Positions 50,686 through 60,353 of a DNA stretch of 64,000 nucleotides are shown piece after piece (the stretch's first letter is position 1; every line of letters starts with the position of its first letter). Source of the stretch: Pseudonocardia sp. CNS-139 (lineage in GTDB: Bacteria; Actinomycetota; Actinomycetes; Mycobacteriales; Pseudonocardiaceae). The stretch spans positions 1-64,000 of the forward strand of contig MKJX01000066.1 in NCBI GenBank assembly GCA_001942415.1. Direction: 5' to 3'. The position numbers and the translations under genes were made by a program. The notes below the pieces were generated by a model. It made no database searches, had not been told where the DNA came from, and worked only from the letters and a program-made list of their open reading frames with translations.

Positions 50686-52090
50686 ATGCGGCAGGCCGTC
50701 ACCGTGGCCACTCTGGCGTGCGCGCTGGGCGTGGCGACGGCGACCCCTGCCGCCGCCGTCGAGAACCTGTCCCCGCGGTACTACACCGCCGAGGACACCT
50801 CCGACGAGTACGGAGGACCAGGGCTCTCGTGGTCCGGTCCGGCCGACTACGGAGCCGGGCGCACCGGTGACGGGGACGACGACGCGTTCGCGCTCGGCGG
50901 GGACGGCCACCTGGCCGCGACCGACCCGAGCGAGGGCAACTTCGGGACCGGCCCGTTCACCCTGCGGTTCGCCGCGCGGTTCGGCGGCGACGGCGGCCCG
51001 GTCGAACAGGTACTGAGCAAACGCGAGACGTGCGGCGACGGCAGCGGGCTCGACGTCCGCACCCGCGACGGGCACGTGTTCGCGCAGCTGCAGGGCGGCG
51101 GCCACCGGGCCGAGGTGCGGCACCCGGCGGTCGTCCACGACGGCGACTGGCACGTCGTCACCGTGGGCCGCAGCGGTGGCACGCTGACGGTCACGGTCGA
51201 CGGCGAGACGGTCACCGACCGCGCCGGCGGGCTGGTCGACCTCGACAACGGGGCACCGCTGGCGTTCGGCGCCGGCCCGTGCGACGTGCCCGCCGCCCAG
51301 GTGCTGCTCGACGACGTCTCGTACGGGCCGGGCCTGATCCCGGTGGAGCGGCCGCTGGTGCCGGGCCTGCCGATCGGGCAGCCGTCGCTCGGCTCGCTGC
51401 TCGGGACGCCGGGCTCGATCCTCGCCCCGCTCGCGCCCGACGCCGACGACCTGGCGCGCGCCGCCGGGGAGGAGCGCGCGAGGAGGCCGGGCACACCGAG
51501 GAGGCCGTCGCCGACGAGCCGGCCGCCGCGGCCGAGCCCGCCGAGCAGATCGTCGCGGCGGCGCCGCGCGGCCCGGCCGTCGCGCCGCGCCGGCGCCCGC
51601 CGGGTTCCCGGCCGACTCCGGCGCCGCCACGGGGATCGCGGCCGCCGTGTTCCCGGGCGCCGGGGACGCCGCCGAGCGCTCGGCGTACAGCGGGCTGGAC
51701 TGGACCGGCGCGCTCACCAAGCCCGTGCAGCCGGGCCGGCCGGAGGCGCCGGCCGAGCCGGCCCTGCCCGAGGCGGCCGCGGCCCCGCCGGTGCCGCTCA
51801 CGCTGCCCCCGCCGGCGGCCGGGTTCATCACGCCGACGCCGCCCGCGCCGCTCTCCACGCCGGGCGAGCAGGCCGCGCACGACCGCGGCGTCGCGGCCGT
51901 CGCGTTCGCGGACGCGCTGCGCTCCCCCGGCGAGGTGCGCTGGGACCTCGCGGCGATCGCGCAGAGCCTGCTGATCACGCTGGTGCTGCTGGCCCTGCTG
52001 GCGCTGCCGGCCGGGATCGTGAACGGCACGGCCGAGGCCAACGCCGGCCGGATCGGCGCGGCGCTGGCCCGGCTGCGGGTGCGGCCGTGA
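50686..52090 (+). CDS. Secreted LamG-domain protein with C-terminal membrane helix
   Basis: About 468 residues. A signal peptide (RQAVTVATLACALGVATATP) is cut near PAAAVE. A LamG/concanavalin-like domain spans roughly residues 50-200 (GTGPFTLRFAARFGGDGGPV, VVHDGDWHVVTVGRSGGTLT). A Pro/Ala-rich stretch follows, then a transmembrane helix (AIAQSLLITLVLLALLALPA) with NGTAEANAGRIGAAL after it. Frameshifts near 51480 and 51605. The stop overlaps the next gene (GTGA). The helix plus Asn-rich tail looks like the first part of the actinobacterial FGLLP-motif membrane proteins. Confidence 0.7.
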
Positions 52091-52881
52091 TCGCGTGGAG
52101 CGAACGGCTCCCGCTGGCCGGCGCGGTGTCGGCGGTGGCGGTCCTCGGCGCGGTCGTCTACGGCTTCCTGGAGCCCGCGTTCCGGCCGGACGAGTCGTCG
52201 CTCGCGCTGGTGGTCGGGCTCGCGGTCGCGTTCCTGGTCGTGACGGTCGCGCAGCAGGCGCCGCGGTCGGCGTACATCGAGCAGTGGTGGGGCATCCGCA
52301 GCCGGCTGACGCTCTTCCCGGGGTTCCTGCTGCTCGGGCCGGCGTGCGTGGTGCTGTCGCGGCTGTTCGGCGTCGAGCCGGGGCTGATCCTGGGCACGCT
52401 CGTGGCGTTCGGCACCGCGAAGGTGCTGCGCGCCGACGAGAAGGGCCCGGCGGTCGCCGTCTCGGCGGCGTGCCTCGCGACGGTGGGGCTGCTCGCGTGG
52501 CTCTTCCGCGACCCGATCGTGACGGCCTCCGGGGCGGAGGGCGCGTTCCTGCCGGAGGCGCTCGACGCCGGGCTGACCGCGATCGCGGTGGGCGCGGCCG
52601 GCAACCTCGCGCTGATGCTCGTGCCACTCGGGTTCATGGACGGCGCCGCGCTCTTCCGCTGGTCGAAGGTGGTGTGGGTGGCGCTGGCCGGGGTGGGCGC
52701 GTTCGCCGTCGTGCACGTGCTGCTCGGCGCCTCGGCCGACGCCGGGGCGCTCGCCGGGCGCGGCACGTTCCTGGCCGTGGTGATGGGCGGCTACCTGGTG
52801 GGGGCGGCGGCCTTCTGGGCGTGGTGCCGGTACACCGAGCCCGTGGCCGCGCGCGGGCGCACGCTCACCCGCACGCGTTGA
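52087..52881 (+). CDS. Polytopic membrane protein resembling the C-terminal half of FGLLP-motif proteins
   Basis: 264 residues with about six transmembrane helices, intact. GTG 52087 overlaps the LamG gene stop. LALMLVPLGFMDGAALFRWS resembles the FGLLP-type signature in which a Phe-Gly/Leu-Leu-Pro core is followed by a Asp-Gly-X3-Phe-X-Trp-Ser. In the family I know, this half and the upstream helix are one polypeptide; here they are two coupled genes. The function of the family is unknown. Its 3' end overlaps the convergent N-formylglutamate amidohydrolase-like gene by 17 bases. Confidence 0.65.
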   Translation: MIAWSERLPLAGAVSAVAVLGAVVYGFLEPAFRPDESSLALVVGLAVAFLVVTVAQQAPRSAYIEQWWGIRSRLTLFPGFLLLGPACVVLSRLFGVEPGLILGTLVAFGTAKVLRADEKGPAVAVSAACLATVGLLAWLFRDPIVTASGAEGAFLPEALDAGLTAIAVGAAGNLALMLVPLGFMDGAALFRWSKVVWVALAGVGAFAVVHVLLGASADAGALAGRGTFLAVVMGGYLVGAAAFWAWCRYTEPVAARGRTLTRTR

Positions 52882-53637
52882 CCAGCGCCGTCAACGCGGC
52901 CACGACCTGCGCGAACCCGGCGGTGACCGGGCCGTCCGGCTCGGTCAGGTAGGTGTCGCGGCGCAGCTCGACCATCAGGGAGAGCACGCGCGGGTCGCGG
53001 CGGAAGTGCGCGAGCGGGACGTACGTACCGGCGAACGGCGCGTCCAGCCCGACGGTCCCGACCGGCGCGAAGGCCTCCCGGGCGGCGGCCACCAGCCGCC
53101 CGGGCGTGTGCACCGGGTCGGTGCCGAGGCAGACGGCCGGGCGCGGGCCGTCGGCGTGCAGTTCGTAGGGCAGCGGCGCCGACGGGTACGAGTGCACGTC
53201 CAGCAGCACGGCCCGGCCGGTCGCGGCCAGCCGCGCGTCCACGGCGTCGCGCACGGCCCGGCCCCACGGCGCGTAGAACGCGGCGAGCAGCGCGTCCCGG
53301 TGCGCGGGGTCGTCGGCCCGGATCGGCTGGCCGCGCGTCCCCCGGGTGTAGACGGCCGGCATCCCGACGGCGGCCATCTCCTCGCGCTCGTCCGGGAACC
53401 GCTCGGGGTCGACGGCGAACCGGGACACCGGGTTGACCAGCGTCCACGGCCGCAGCGCCGCCCGCTCCGCGGCCGCGGCGGCGATCGCGTCGGTGCGGTG
53501 GTCGGTGAGCGCGGCGACCTCGGCGGCCAGCGCGGCGTCGTCGAGGAGCAGGTGCCGGCGCACCCAGTCCGGGATCGCCGTCCCCGCGTGCGGGACGTGC
53601 AGCAGCACCGGGCTGGCGGGTCGCCGGGCGTGATCAC
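52865..53637 (-). CDS. N-formylglutamate amidohydrolase-like protein
   Basis: About 257 residues. Zinc-peptidase-like fold: VLLHVPHAGTAIPDWVRRHL, LTDHRTDAIAAAAA, NPVSRFAVDPERFPDEREEM and the metal-binding VLLDVHSYPSAPLPYELH. Closely related proteins release glutamate from N-formylglutamate in histidine breakdown, but many homologues have unknown substrates and no hut genes are here. The start is probably GTG 53637 with one base missing near 53612; the intact frame begins at GTG 53608. Confidence 0.8.
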
Positions 53638-53650
53638 GGCACCAGTCTGG

Positions 53651-53679
53651 TTGACGGTCCCCGGAGCCGGTGCTGGAGT
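53651..53679 (+). promoter_or_regulatory. Promoter of the leader peptide before the SsuD-like gene
   Basis: TTGACG (53651-53656), 17-bp spacer, TGGAGT (53674-53679), then seven bases to GTG 53687. The near-consensus -35 and the leaderless spacing support this as the start of a leader-peptide transcript. Confidence 0.6.
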
Positions 53680-53686
53680 GGAGGCC

Positions 53687-53767
53687 GTGACCATCCGGGT
53701 CCCGCTGGTGACGCGCGCGTACCTCGACCTCGGTCGCGTGTGGTCGGCGAGCTGTCCGGGCTCCTGA
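53687..53767 (+). CDS. Cys-containing leader peptide of the SsuD-like monooxygenase gene
   Basis: 26 residues, ending LVTRAYLDLGRVWSASCPGS. It keeps the Arg-X2-X-Asp-Leu-X-Arg-Val-X-Ser-Ala-X-Cys pattern of the leader at 39322 with a Cys codon four codons before the stop. The stop is 35 bases upstream of ATG 53803. A third gene of sulfur metabolism under the same type of leader supports a shared attenuation mechanism. Confidence 0.65.
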   Translation: MTIRVPLVTRAYLDLGRVWSASCPGS

Positions 53768-53802
53768 GCCCGCCCACCACCGACCCCTGGAAGGACCCCG
53801 TC

Positions 53803-54899
53803 ATGCCCGTCGAGTTCCTCGGCATCGGCGCCACCAACAACGGCACGGAGACCACCCCGCGCTCCGGCCCCGCGTTCGACAAGGAGTACACACTCGCCCT
53901 CGCCCGCGCGCACGAGGAGACCGGCTGGGACCGCGTGCTCACCGCGTACGGGTCGGGCAGCCCGGACCCCGCGCAGGCCGCCGCGCTGATCGCGCTGGGC
54001 ACCGAGCGGCTGCAGCTGCTGCTCGCGCACCGGCCGAACGTCTCCTACCCGACGTTCGCGGCGAAGACCGTCGCAACGCTCGACCAGATCAGCGACGGAC
54101 GGCTCACGCTGCACGTCATCACCGGCGGCAACGACCACGAGCAGCAGCGCGAGGGCGACACGCTCACCAAGGACCGCCGCTACGACCGCACCCGCGAGGC
54201 CATCCGGATCCTCAAGAAGGCGTGGACGTCGCGGGAGCGTTCGACTTCCACGGCGAGCACTACGACTTCGCCGACTTCGTGCTCGACGTCGAGCCGGCCC
54301 AGAAGCCGCGCCCGCGCATCTCGTTCGGCGGGTCGTCGCCGGCCGCGTACAAGGTGGGCGCGGAGGAGGCCGACATCTACGCGCTGTGGGGCGAGCCGCT
54401 CGCCGGCACGGCCGAGCAGATCGCCGCGATCACCGGGATCGCCGCCGCGGCCGGGCGCCCGGCGCCGACGTTCCAGGTGGCGTTCCGCCCGATCCTCGGC
54501 CGCACCGAGGAGGAGGCCTGGGAGAAGGCGTACGCCACCGTGGCGCGCATCCAGGACCGGACGCAGGGCGGCACCACGCAGATCTCCCGCCGGCACAGGC
54601 TCAGCGACCCGGAGAACTCCGGCTCGCAGCGGCTGCTCGCCGTCGCCGCGCAGGGCGAGCGCTACGACCGGGCGCTGTGGACCGTCACGGCGAAGGCGAC
54701 GGGCGGGGCCGGCAACTCCACCGCGCTCGTCGGCACGCCGGAGACGGTCGCGGCCGCGCTGATGGACTACTACGACATCGGCGTCCGGATCATGTCCGCC
54801 CGCGGCTACGACCTGCTGGCGGACGCCGAGGAGTTCGGGCGCGAGGTGATCCCGCTGGTCCGGGCCGAGGTGGCGCGCCGGGACGCGGCCGCAGCCTGA
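53803..54899 (+). CDS. LLM flavin-dependent monooxygenase, alkanesulfonate monooxygenase (SsuD)-like
   Basis: About 365 residues. Barrel motifs: PVEFLGIGATNNGTETTPRS, AHEETGWDRVLTAYGSGSPD, FAAKTVATLDQISDGRLTLH and VITGGNDHEQQREGDTLTKD, the last typical of the SsuD/DszA-like group. RISFGGSSPAAYKVGAEEAD follows. SsuD enzymes cleave alkanesulfonates to aldehyde and sulfite. One base is missing near 54232. No SsuABC transporter or SsuE reductase is adjacent. The Cys-containing leader upstream fits induction under sulfur limitation. Confidence 0.86.
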
Positions 54900-54909
54900 C
54901 CCGTCGAGC

Positions 54910-55283
54910 TCAGTCGGGGACGGCGGTGAAGAACTCGTAGCTGTGCCCGTCGGGGTCGCCGACGTACACGCCGCGGCCCCCGGCGACGCGGTTCACCCGC
55001 CGGTCCCAGCCGTGCTCCGGCCCCGACCCGTACGGCACGTCGGGCCGGGCCGCGAGCACGGCCAGCAGCCGGTCCAGCTCGGCGTCGTCGACGAGGAAGC
55101 CGAAGTGCGCTGCGCCAGCGGGGCCGCGGTCGTCGAAGTCGAGCGTGAGGTCCGCGTTCACACGCACGGGGACGAACGGGCCGGCCGGGGCGCCGACCTC
55201 CAGGCCGAGCAACCCGGCGAGGAACCGCGCGGACGCGTGCCTGTCGCGGCCCGGACGATCGTGTGGTTCAGCGTGAGTGCCAT
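54910..55283 (-). CDS. VOC (glyoxalase/bleomycin-resistance fold) family protein
   Basis: About 124 residues from ATG 55283: MALTLNHTIV, then RHASARFLAGLLGLEVGAPA, AAHFGFLVDDAELDRLLAVL and GVYVGDPDGHSYEFFTAV, the paired beta-alpha-beta modules with His/Glu metal ligands of the superfamily. One base is missing near 55245. It is divergent from a MarR regulator across a highly symmetrical operator, so it is the likely target of that regulator. Substrate unknown. Confidence 0.85.
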
Positions 55284-55300
55284 GTCCGCCTCCGAATCGT

Positions 55301-55335
55301 GTGCGATACGCACCGATAATAGGTGCGTATCGCAC
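55301..55335. promoter_or_regulatory. Symmetrical double operator between VOC and MarR genes
   Basis: GTGCGATACGCACC (55301-55314), seven bases, GGTGCGTATCGCAC (55322-55335): a perfect 14-bp inverted repeat. Each arm is itself a 13-bp palindrome (GTGCG-ATA-CGCAC and GTGCG-TAT-CGCAC), so there are two stacked dimer sites about two helical turns apart. It overlaps the predicted promoters of both divergent genes. Confidence 0.85.
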
Positions 55336-55355
55336 GTGTTCGCTAGAGTGCCGCC

Positions 55356-55772
55356 ATGCCCGATGCGGACGGCGGCCCGGCCCTCTTCCGGCTGGTGCGG
55401 TTCTGGTCGCGGCGCTGGCCGCGCGGGGTGGCCGGAGAGCCGGCGGCCACGCCGCAGCACGTGCTGACGCTGGACGCCGTCGGCTCCGGCGCGACCGTCG
55501 GCGAGGTCGCCCGCCGGCTCGGCCTCGACCACTCCGGCGCGAGCCGGATGGTGGCCGCCGCGAGCGCCGAGGGCTACCTGCTGCGCGCCCGGTCACCGGA
55601 GGACGCCCGGCGCAGCGTCGTCACCCCGACCGACGCCGGGCGGGAGCTGACCGCCGCGGCCCGCGCGTGGCAGCGCACGACGTTCACCGAGCTCACCGCG
55701 CACTGGGACGCCGCGGACCGCGAACGGTTCGCCGGCTACCTCGCCCGGCTCGCCACCGAGGTCGGCGCCTGA
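55356..55772 (+). CDS. MarR-family transcriptional regulator
   Basis: 138 residues, intact. Winged helix: PQHVLTLDAVGSGATVGEVA, RRLGLDHSGASRMVAAASAE and the wing RARSPEDARRSVVTPTDAGR. TAGAGT (55344-55349) six bases before ATG 55356 predicts a leaderless message. The double operator directly upstream is the probable binding site, controlling itself and the divergent VOC gene. The effector is unknown. Confidence 0.9.
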   Translation: MPDADGGPALFRLVRFWSRRWPRGVAGEPAATPQHVLTLDAVGSGATVGEVARRLGLDHSGASRMVAAASAEGYLLRARSPEDARRSVVTPTDAGRELTAAARAWQRTTFTELTAHWDAADRERFAGYLARLATEVGA

Positions 55773-55794
55773 GCGGGGCTACCGGAGCACGGGG

Positions 55795-56195
55795 CTACCG
55801 GAGCACGGCCTGGGTCTGCGTCACCTTCGCGACGAGCCTGCCGTCACGTCGCGCACCTCGGTGTCGAGCACGATCACGGATCGGCCCGCGCTGAGCGGGC
55901 GGGCGACGGCGTCCACGTGCCCGGCCGTGACGGGCCGCAGGAAGTGCGTGGTCGAGGCGGTCGTCGCGGTGCCGGTGGCGCCGTCGGGCAGGTTGAGGAA
56001 CGCGCACCAGCCGCCCGCGGCGTCGGCGAGCGACATCAGCGCGCCGCCGTGCAGGAGCCCCCCGGAGGTGCAGCGGGTGGGGTCCCAGGCCAGCCGCAGC
56101 GCGACCTCGTCGCGGTCGGCCCGGGTCGCCGTGGCGCCGAGCAGCGCGGTGAACGGCATGACGGCGTGCATCTGCGCGGTCAGCTCGTCGCTCAT
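55795..56195 (-). CDS. PaaI-like hotdog thioesterase
   Basis: About 133 residues. Hotdog-fold motif GLLHGGALMSLADAAGGWCA, with the catalytic Asp, and TASTTHFLRPVTAGHVDAVA. It hydrolyses acyl-CoA thioesters, probably aromatic or medium-chain. ATG 56195. One base is missing near 55843, which restores the end VAKVTQTQAVLR. It converges on the MarR gene. Confidence 0.88.
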
Positions 56196-56319
56196 GTGAT
56201 CACCCTGACCCACGGAACCGATTCAGCAGAACCGCCCACCGGGGCGCCGGCCGGGGACCGACTCCGGAGGTTCGGGCGGCTCACCGCGCGCAGCGCGGCA
56301 TCGGCACAGGGGGAACGGG

Positions 56320-58248
56320 TTGGGCGAGCGGTCGGCACCTCTGATCGGGACGGACGACATCACCACACCGCCGTGGGCGGCCAGCTACGAGGAGACCGCC
56401 AAGGCGGGCGTCGTGGCGGTGGCGCGCACGCTGCCGCGCACGGTCGGGTTCGCGGTGGCGTGGGCGTGGCAGACCTCGCGGACGCTGACGCTGCTCACCG
56501 CCGCCGTGCAGCTGGCGGCCGGCGCGGCGACGGCGTTCGGGCTGCTGGCCACGGCAGCCGTGTTCACCCAGCTCCTGGAAGAGGGGCCGACGCCGGAACG
56601 GGTGGTGGCCGCGCTGCCCTCGATCGCGCTGGTGGTCGCGGCAGGTGCGGCCCGCGGCCTGCTGGACGCCGCGGTGGCCGCCGTCGACGGGGTGCTGCTG
56701 CCCCGGGTCGAGCAGCGCGTCGAGCACACCCTGCACGCCGCGGTGCTGCAGGTCGACCTCGCGGCGTTCGACGACGCCGACTTCGCCGAGCTCGTCGAAC
56801 GCGCGGGCAGCATGGCCCCGATGCGCGTACGCGGGGTCGTGGACGACACCGGCGCGCTGGTGGCCTCGCTGGTGTCGGTCGGCGCCGCGGTTGTCACCGC
56901 GGCGATCCTGCACCCGCTGCTCGCCCCCGTGGTGCTGTTCGCCGCCATCCCGCACGGGTGGGCGTCCGCGCGCAGCGCCCGGCTGATGTTCGACTGGATC
57001 GTCCGCACCAACTCGCGCCGCCGGCGCTCGGCGTCACCAGCCGGCTGATCACGGGCCGCGACGCGGCGGCGGAGGTCCGCGCGTTCACCACGCAGGACGT
57101 GCTCATCGGGGAGCACCGCCGCATCACCGACGACCTCACCGACGACCAGATCCGCGTCGGCCGGCAGCGCACGGTCGTCCAGACGATCGGCCGGGCGCTC
57201 GGTGGGGCCGGCACCGGGATGGCCTACCTCGTGCTGGGCCTGCTGCTCTTCTTCGGCCTGCTGCCGCTCGCGCTGGCCGGAGCCGCCGCCGTCGCCATGC
57301 GCACCGCGGCGAGCGCCCTGACCAACGCGATCTTCCAGTCCAACCAGCTCTACGAGGGCAGCTTCTTCGCGGAGCTGCTGCGCAACGCGCTCGACGACGC
57401 GGCGGGCCGGCGCCGGCCCGCCCCCACCGCGCACCTGGCCGGCGACCCCGCCGAGATCACGCTCTCCGGCGTCACGTTCCGCTACCCGGGCCAGGACGAG
57501 CCGGCGGTCGACGACGTGTCGGTCACGCTCCGCCGGGGTGAGGTCGTCGCGCTCGTCGGGGAGAACGGGTCGGGCAAGTCGACGCTCGCGAAGCTGGTCA
57601 CGGGCCTCTACCTGCCGAGCGCGGGTCACGTCACGTGGGACGGCGTCGACACCGCCGCGGTGCCCGCCGAGGAGCTGCACAGCCGCGTCGCCGTCGTGAT
57701 GCAGGACCCGCTGCGCTGGCCGATGACCGCCGAGAACAACGTCCGCATCGGCCGGCTGGAGGCCGCGGACCCGGACGGTGCCCGGCTCGCCGACCGCGGC
57801 CGCCCGGTCCGAGGCCGACGCGGTGGTCGCCGAGCTGCCGAACGGGTGGGCCACGGTGCTGTCGCGGCAGTTCCAGGCCGGACGCGACCTGTCCGGCGGG
57901 CAGTGGCAGCGCGTCTCCGTGGCCCGCGGGCTCTACAGGGACGCGCCGGTGGTCGTCGCCGACGAGCCGACCGCCGCGCTGGACGCCCGCGCCGAGCACG
58001 CCGTCTTCCGCACGCTGCGCGGGCTGGCCGCGCCCGGGGCGGGCGAGCGGATCACGGTGCTGGTCACGCACCGGCTCGCCAACGTCAGGCACGCCGACCA
58101 GATCCTCGTGCTGGAGCGCGGGCGGCTGATCGAACGCGGCCGTCACGACCAGCTCATGGCGCTGCGCGGCACCTACCACGAGCTGTTCACGCTGCAGGCC
58201 CGTGCGTACGCGGAACGGGGGGAGGAACCGGATACGGTCCGCGTATGA
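56320..58248 (+). CDS. ABC transporter, fused permease and ATP-binding exporter
   Basis: About 643 residues. The membrane half begins about residue 40 (FAVAWAWQTSRTLTLLTAAV) with six predicted helices. The ATPase half has Walker A ALVGENGSGKSTLAKLV, Q-loop VAVVMQDPLRWPMTAENNVR, signature GRDLSGGQWQRVSVARGLYR, Walker B VVVADEPTAALDA and H-loop VLVTHRLANVRHADQIL. It looks like a homodimeric type IV exporter for a drug, peptide or lipid. TTG 56320 follows GGGGGAAC. Frameshifts near 57025 and 57795. Overlaps the enoyl-CoA hydratase gene by four bases. Confidence 0.9.
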
Positions 58249-59005
58249 CCGAGCTGGTGCACCTCGACGTGGCGGACGGCATCGCGACGCTCACGCTGGA
58301 CTCCCCCGGCAACCGCAACGCCCTGTCCGCGCAGCTGCGTCGCGAGCTGCTGGCCGGGCTGGAGCGGGCGATCGCCGACGACGCGTCCGGGTGGTGCTGC
58401 TGAGCCACACCGGCCGGGTGTTCTGCTCGGGCATGGACCTGCGGGAAGCCCGCGGCGCGGACGCGTCCGGCCAGGGCGTCCAGGAGTTCCCGGCGATCCT
58501 GGAGCGGATCTGGACGTCGCCGAAGCCGGTCGTCGCGCGGGTCGCGGGGCCGGCGCGGGCGGGCGGGGTCGGGCTGATGGCGGCGTGCGACATCGCGGTG
58601 GCCGCCGAGGACGCGACGTTCGCGTTCAGCGAGGTGCGGCTCGGGCTCGTCCCGGCGGTGATCTCGGTGACGGTGCTCCCGCGGCTGCTGCCGTCCGCCG
58701 CACACGAGCTGTTCCTCACCGGCGAGACGTTCGACGGCACCCGGGCCGCGCAGATCGGGCTGGTCAACAGCGCGGTCCCGGGCTTCGACCTGGACACCGA
58801 GGTGCGCCGCTACACCGACGCGCTGCGGCTGGGCGGCCCCGCCGCGCTCGCCGCGACGAAGGCGCTGCTGCGCGGCGGGCGCACCGGCACCATGGCGGAC
58901 CGCTTCGCCGCGCTGCAGGAGCTCTCCGCGGGCTTCTTCGCGAGCGAGGAGGGCCAGGAGGGCATCGCCGCGTTCGCGCAGAAGCGCCCTCCGGCCTGGG
59001 CCTAG
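58245..59005 (+). CDS. Enoyl-CoA hydratase/isomerase family protein
   Basis: About 254 residues, crotonase fold. TLTLDSPGNRNALSAQLRRE begins the acyl-CoA site, SHTGRVFCSGMDLREA carries the oxyanion strand, and ARAGGVGLMAACDIAVAAED the second oxyanion loop. A Glu in AFSEVRLGLVPAVISVTVLP may be catalytic. One base is missing near 58388. ATG 58245 overlaps the exporter stop. The specific substrate is not evident; several actinobacterial paralogues differ in specificity. Confidence 0.88.
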
Positions 59006-59597
59006 ACGCAGGTCCAGGCGGGGTTGCGGCCGGACGCCGCCAGCGCCCGGTCGAAGGCCGGCGCGTCGGTGCCGACCGGCACCTCGGGTGCGAACCAGCC
59101 GCCCTCACGGCCCATCGGGGCGATCGCCAGCACGCCCTCCAGCACCCGCTCGCCAAGCGGCCCGGGCACGGCCGGCGGCCGCTGCCCGGACCCGACGGCG
59201 ACGTCCCACGCGTGCACGGCGAACTCGGCCGTCATCATCGATCCGACGTCCGCGGCGGGCATCTCGGCGCCGCCGAAGACCGTGCTGCCCTCCCAGGCCC
59301 GCGGGTCGGCCCACGCCGCGGCGGTGGCCTCGGCCTGCGCGGCGACCAGCCCGGCCCACGCCTGCGGCGGCTGCCCGACCAGGTAGGGCGCGACGTCGGT
59401 GCCGGCCCAGCCGGGGTCCCACTCCTGCCGGTCGGCGGCCGCTGGGCCAGCAGCAGCCCGAACGCGAGGTGGCTCGCGGCCTGCTCGACCGTGTACTCGG
59501 TGCACGGCGACGGGTCGCCGAAGCGGGCCGGGTCGGCGCCGCGGATCGCGGCGACCGCCAGCGCGATGCTGCTGCTCATGTGGTCTGCGGAGTCCAT
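59002..59597 (-). CDS. TIGR03086-type DinB/mycothiol-dependent-enzyme-like metal-binding protein
   Basis: About 198 residues. Four-helix bundle of the DinB/MDMPI superfamily: PSPCTEYTVEQAASHLAFGL at the N-terminus with metal-ligand His, and TAEFAVHAWDVAVGSGQRPP carrying the second His. The C-terminal FAPEVPVGTDAPAFDRALAA and SGRNPAW are characteristic of the TIGR03086 group. Mycothiol-dependent isomerase or transferase activity is possible. One base is missing near 59440. ATG 59597. Confidence 0.82.
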
Positions 59598-59640
59598 GCC
59601 CCGAGCCTCCCGGCGCAGGTCCGGCCGGGATTGCACGAAC

Positions 59641-59825
59641 GCGACACGCGCGCACTCACACCCCGACTCGCGTGCACTGAAACCGCGACTCGCGTGCACT
59701 GAAACCGCGACTCGCGTGCACTGAAACCGCGACTCGCGGGGGCGAGCCCGCGAGCTCCGCGAGTCGGGCCCTGAGTGCACGCGAGTCGGGCCCTGGCTGC
59801 GCGCGAGTCGGGCTGGGTGCACGCG
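59641..59825. repeat. Intergenic short-motif repeat array (family R1), locus 3, with three 22-bp tandem units
   Basis: Three tandem copies of a 22-bp unit, CCGCGACTCGCGTGCACTGAAA or one-base variant, at 59661-59682, 59683-59704 and 59705-59726, plus a partial fourth. They are followed by GTGCACGCGAGTCGGGCCCTG-like cores in the opposite orientation to about 59825. The whole 277-bp gap between genes is made of this array; I see no promoter in it. Confidence 0.85.
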
Positions 59826-59874
59826 CCCCCGGGTTCGTCCCGGGACGCACATGAACCGAGCTGGACGCGATCAC

Positions 59875-60288
59875 CTAACCGCGGTTCAGCGCGACCACCG
59901 GGATCTCCCGGGAGGTCCGCGTCTCGTGGTCGGCGAAGAACGGGTAGGTGCTCTTGAGCGTCTCCCAGGTCTTCGCGCGGTCGTCGCCGGTGAGCGGCGC
60001 GGCGACGCCCGCGTAGGTCTCGTCGGGCAGCTCGACGGTGACGTGCGGGTCGGCCACCAGGTTGAGGTACCAGTCGGGGTGTCGCGGCGCCCCGATGTTC
60101 GACGCGATGACGAGCACCCGGTCGCCGTCGCGGTGGAACATCATCGGCGCCGTGTACGGCCGTCCGGACCGGCGGCCCGTGGTCGTCAGCAGCACGATCC
60201 CCTCGCGCCGCATGCCGTCCACGGCCCCGCCCGTGCGGAACTGCGCGATCACCCTGCGGTTGGTCTCCTCGACTGTCGTGCGGTCCAT
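59875..60288 (-). CDS. Nitroreductase family deazaflavin (F420)-dependent oxidoreductase
   Basis: 137 residues, intact. Split beta-barrel with GIVLLTTTGRRSGRPYTAPM, FHRDGDRVLVIASNIGAPRH and PDWYLNLVADPHVTVELPDE, the signature of the Ddn/FDOR-A family that uses F420. ATG 60288. Substrates in mycobacteria include quinones and nitroimidazoles. It is divergent from the sirtuin gene with 65 bases between starts. Confidence 0.92.
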   Translation of the reverse strand: MDRTTVEETNRRVIAQFRTGGAVDGMRREGIVLLTTTGRRSGRPYTAPMMFHRDGDRVLVIASNIGAPRHPDWYLNLVADPHVTVELPDETYAGVAAPLTGDDRAKTWETLKSTYPFFADHETRTSREIPVVALNRG

Positions 60289-60353
60289 GCCGGGCAGTAT
60301 CGACCCCGCCGCAGACCGTCGGATTGCAGGAACGCGACAGCTAACCTGGAGCC

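Noticed and set aside
59661-59738. CRISPR array
   Set aside because: The 22-bp units are directly tandem without unique spacers, and no cas genes are present.
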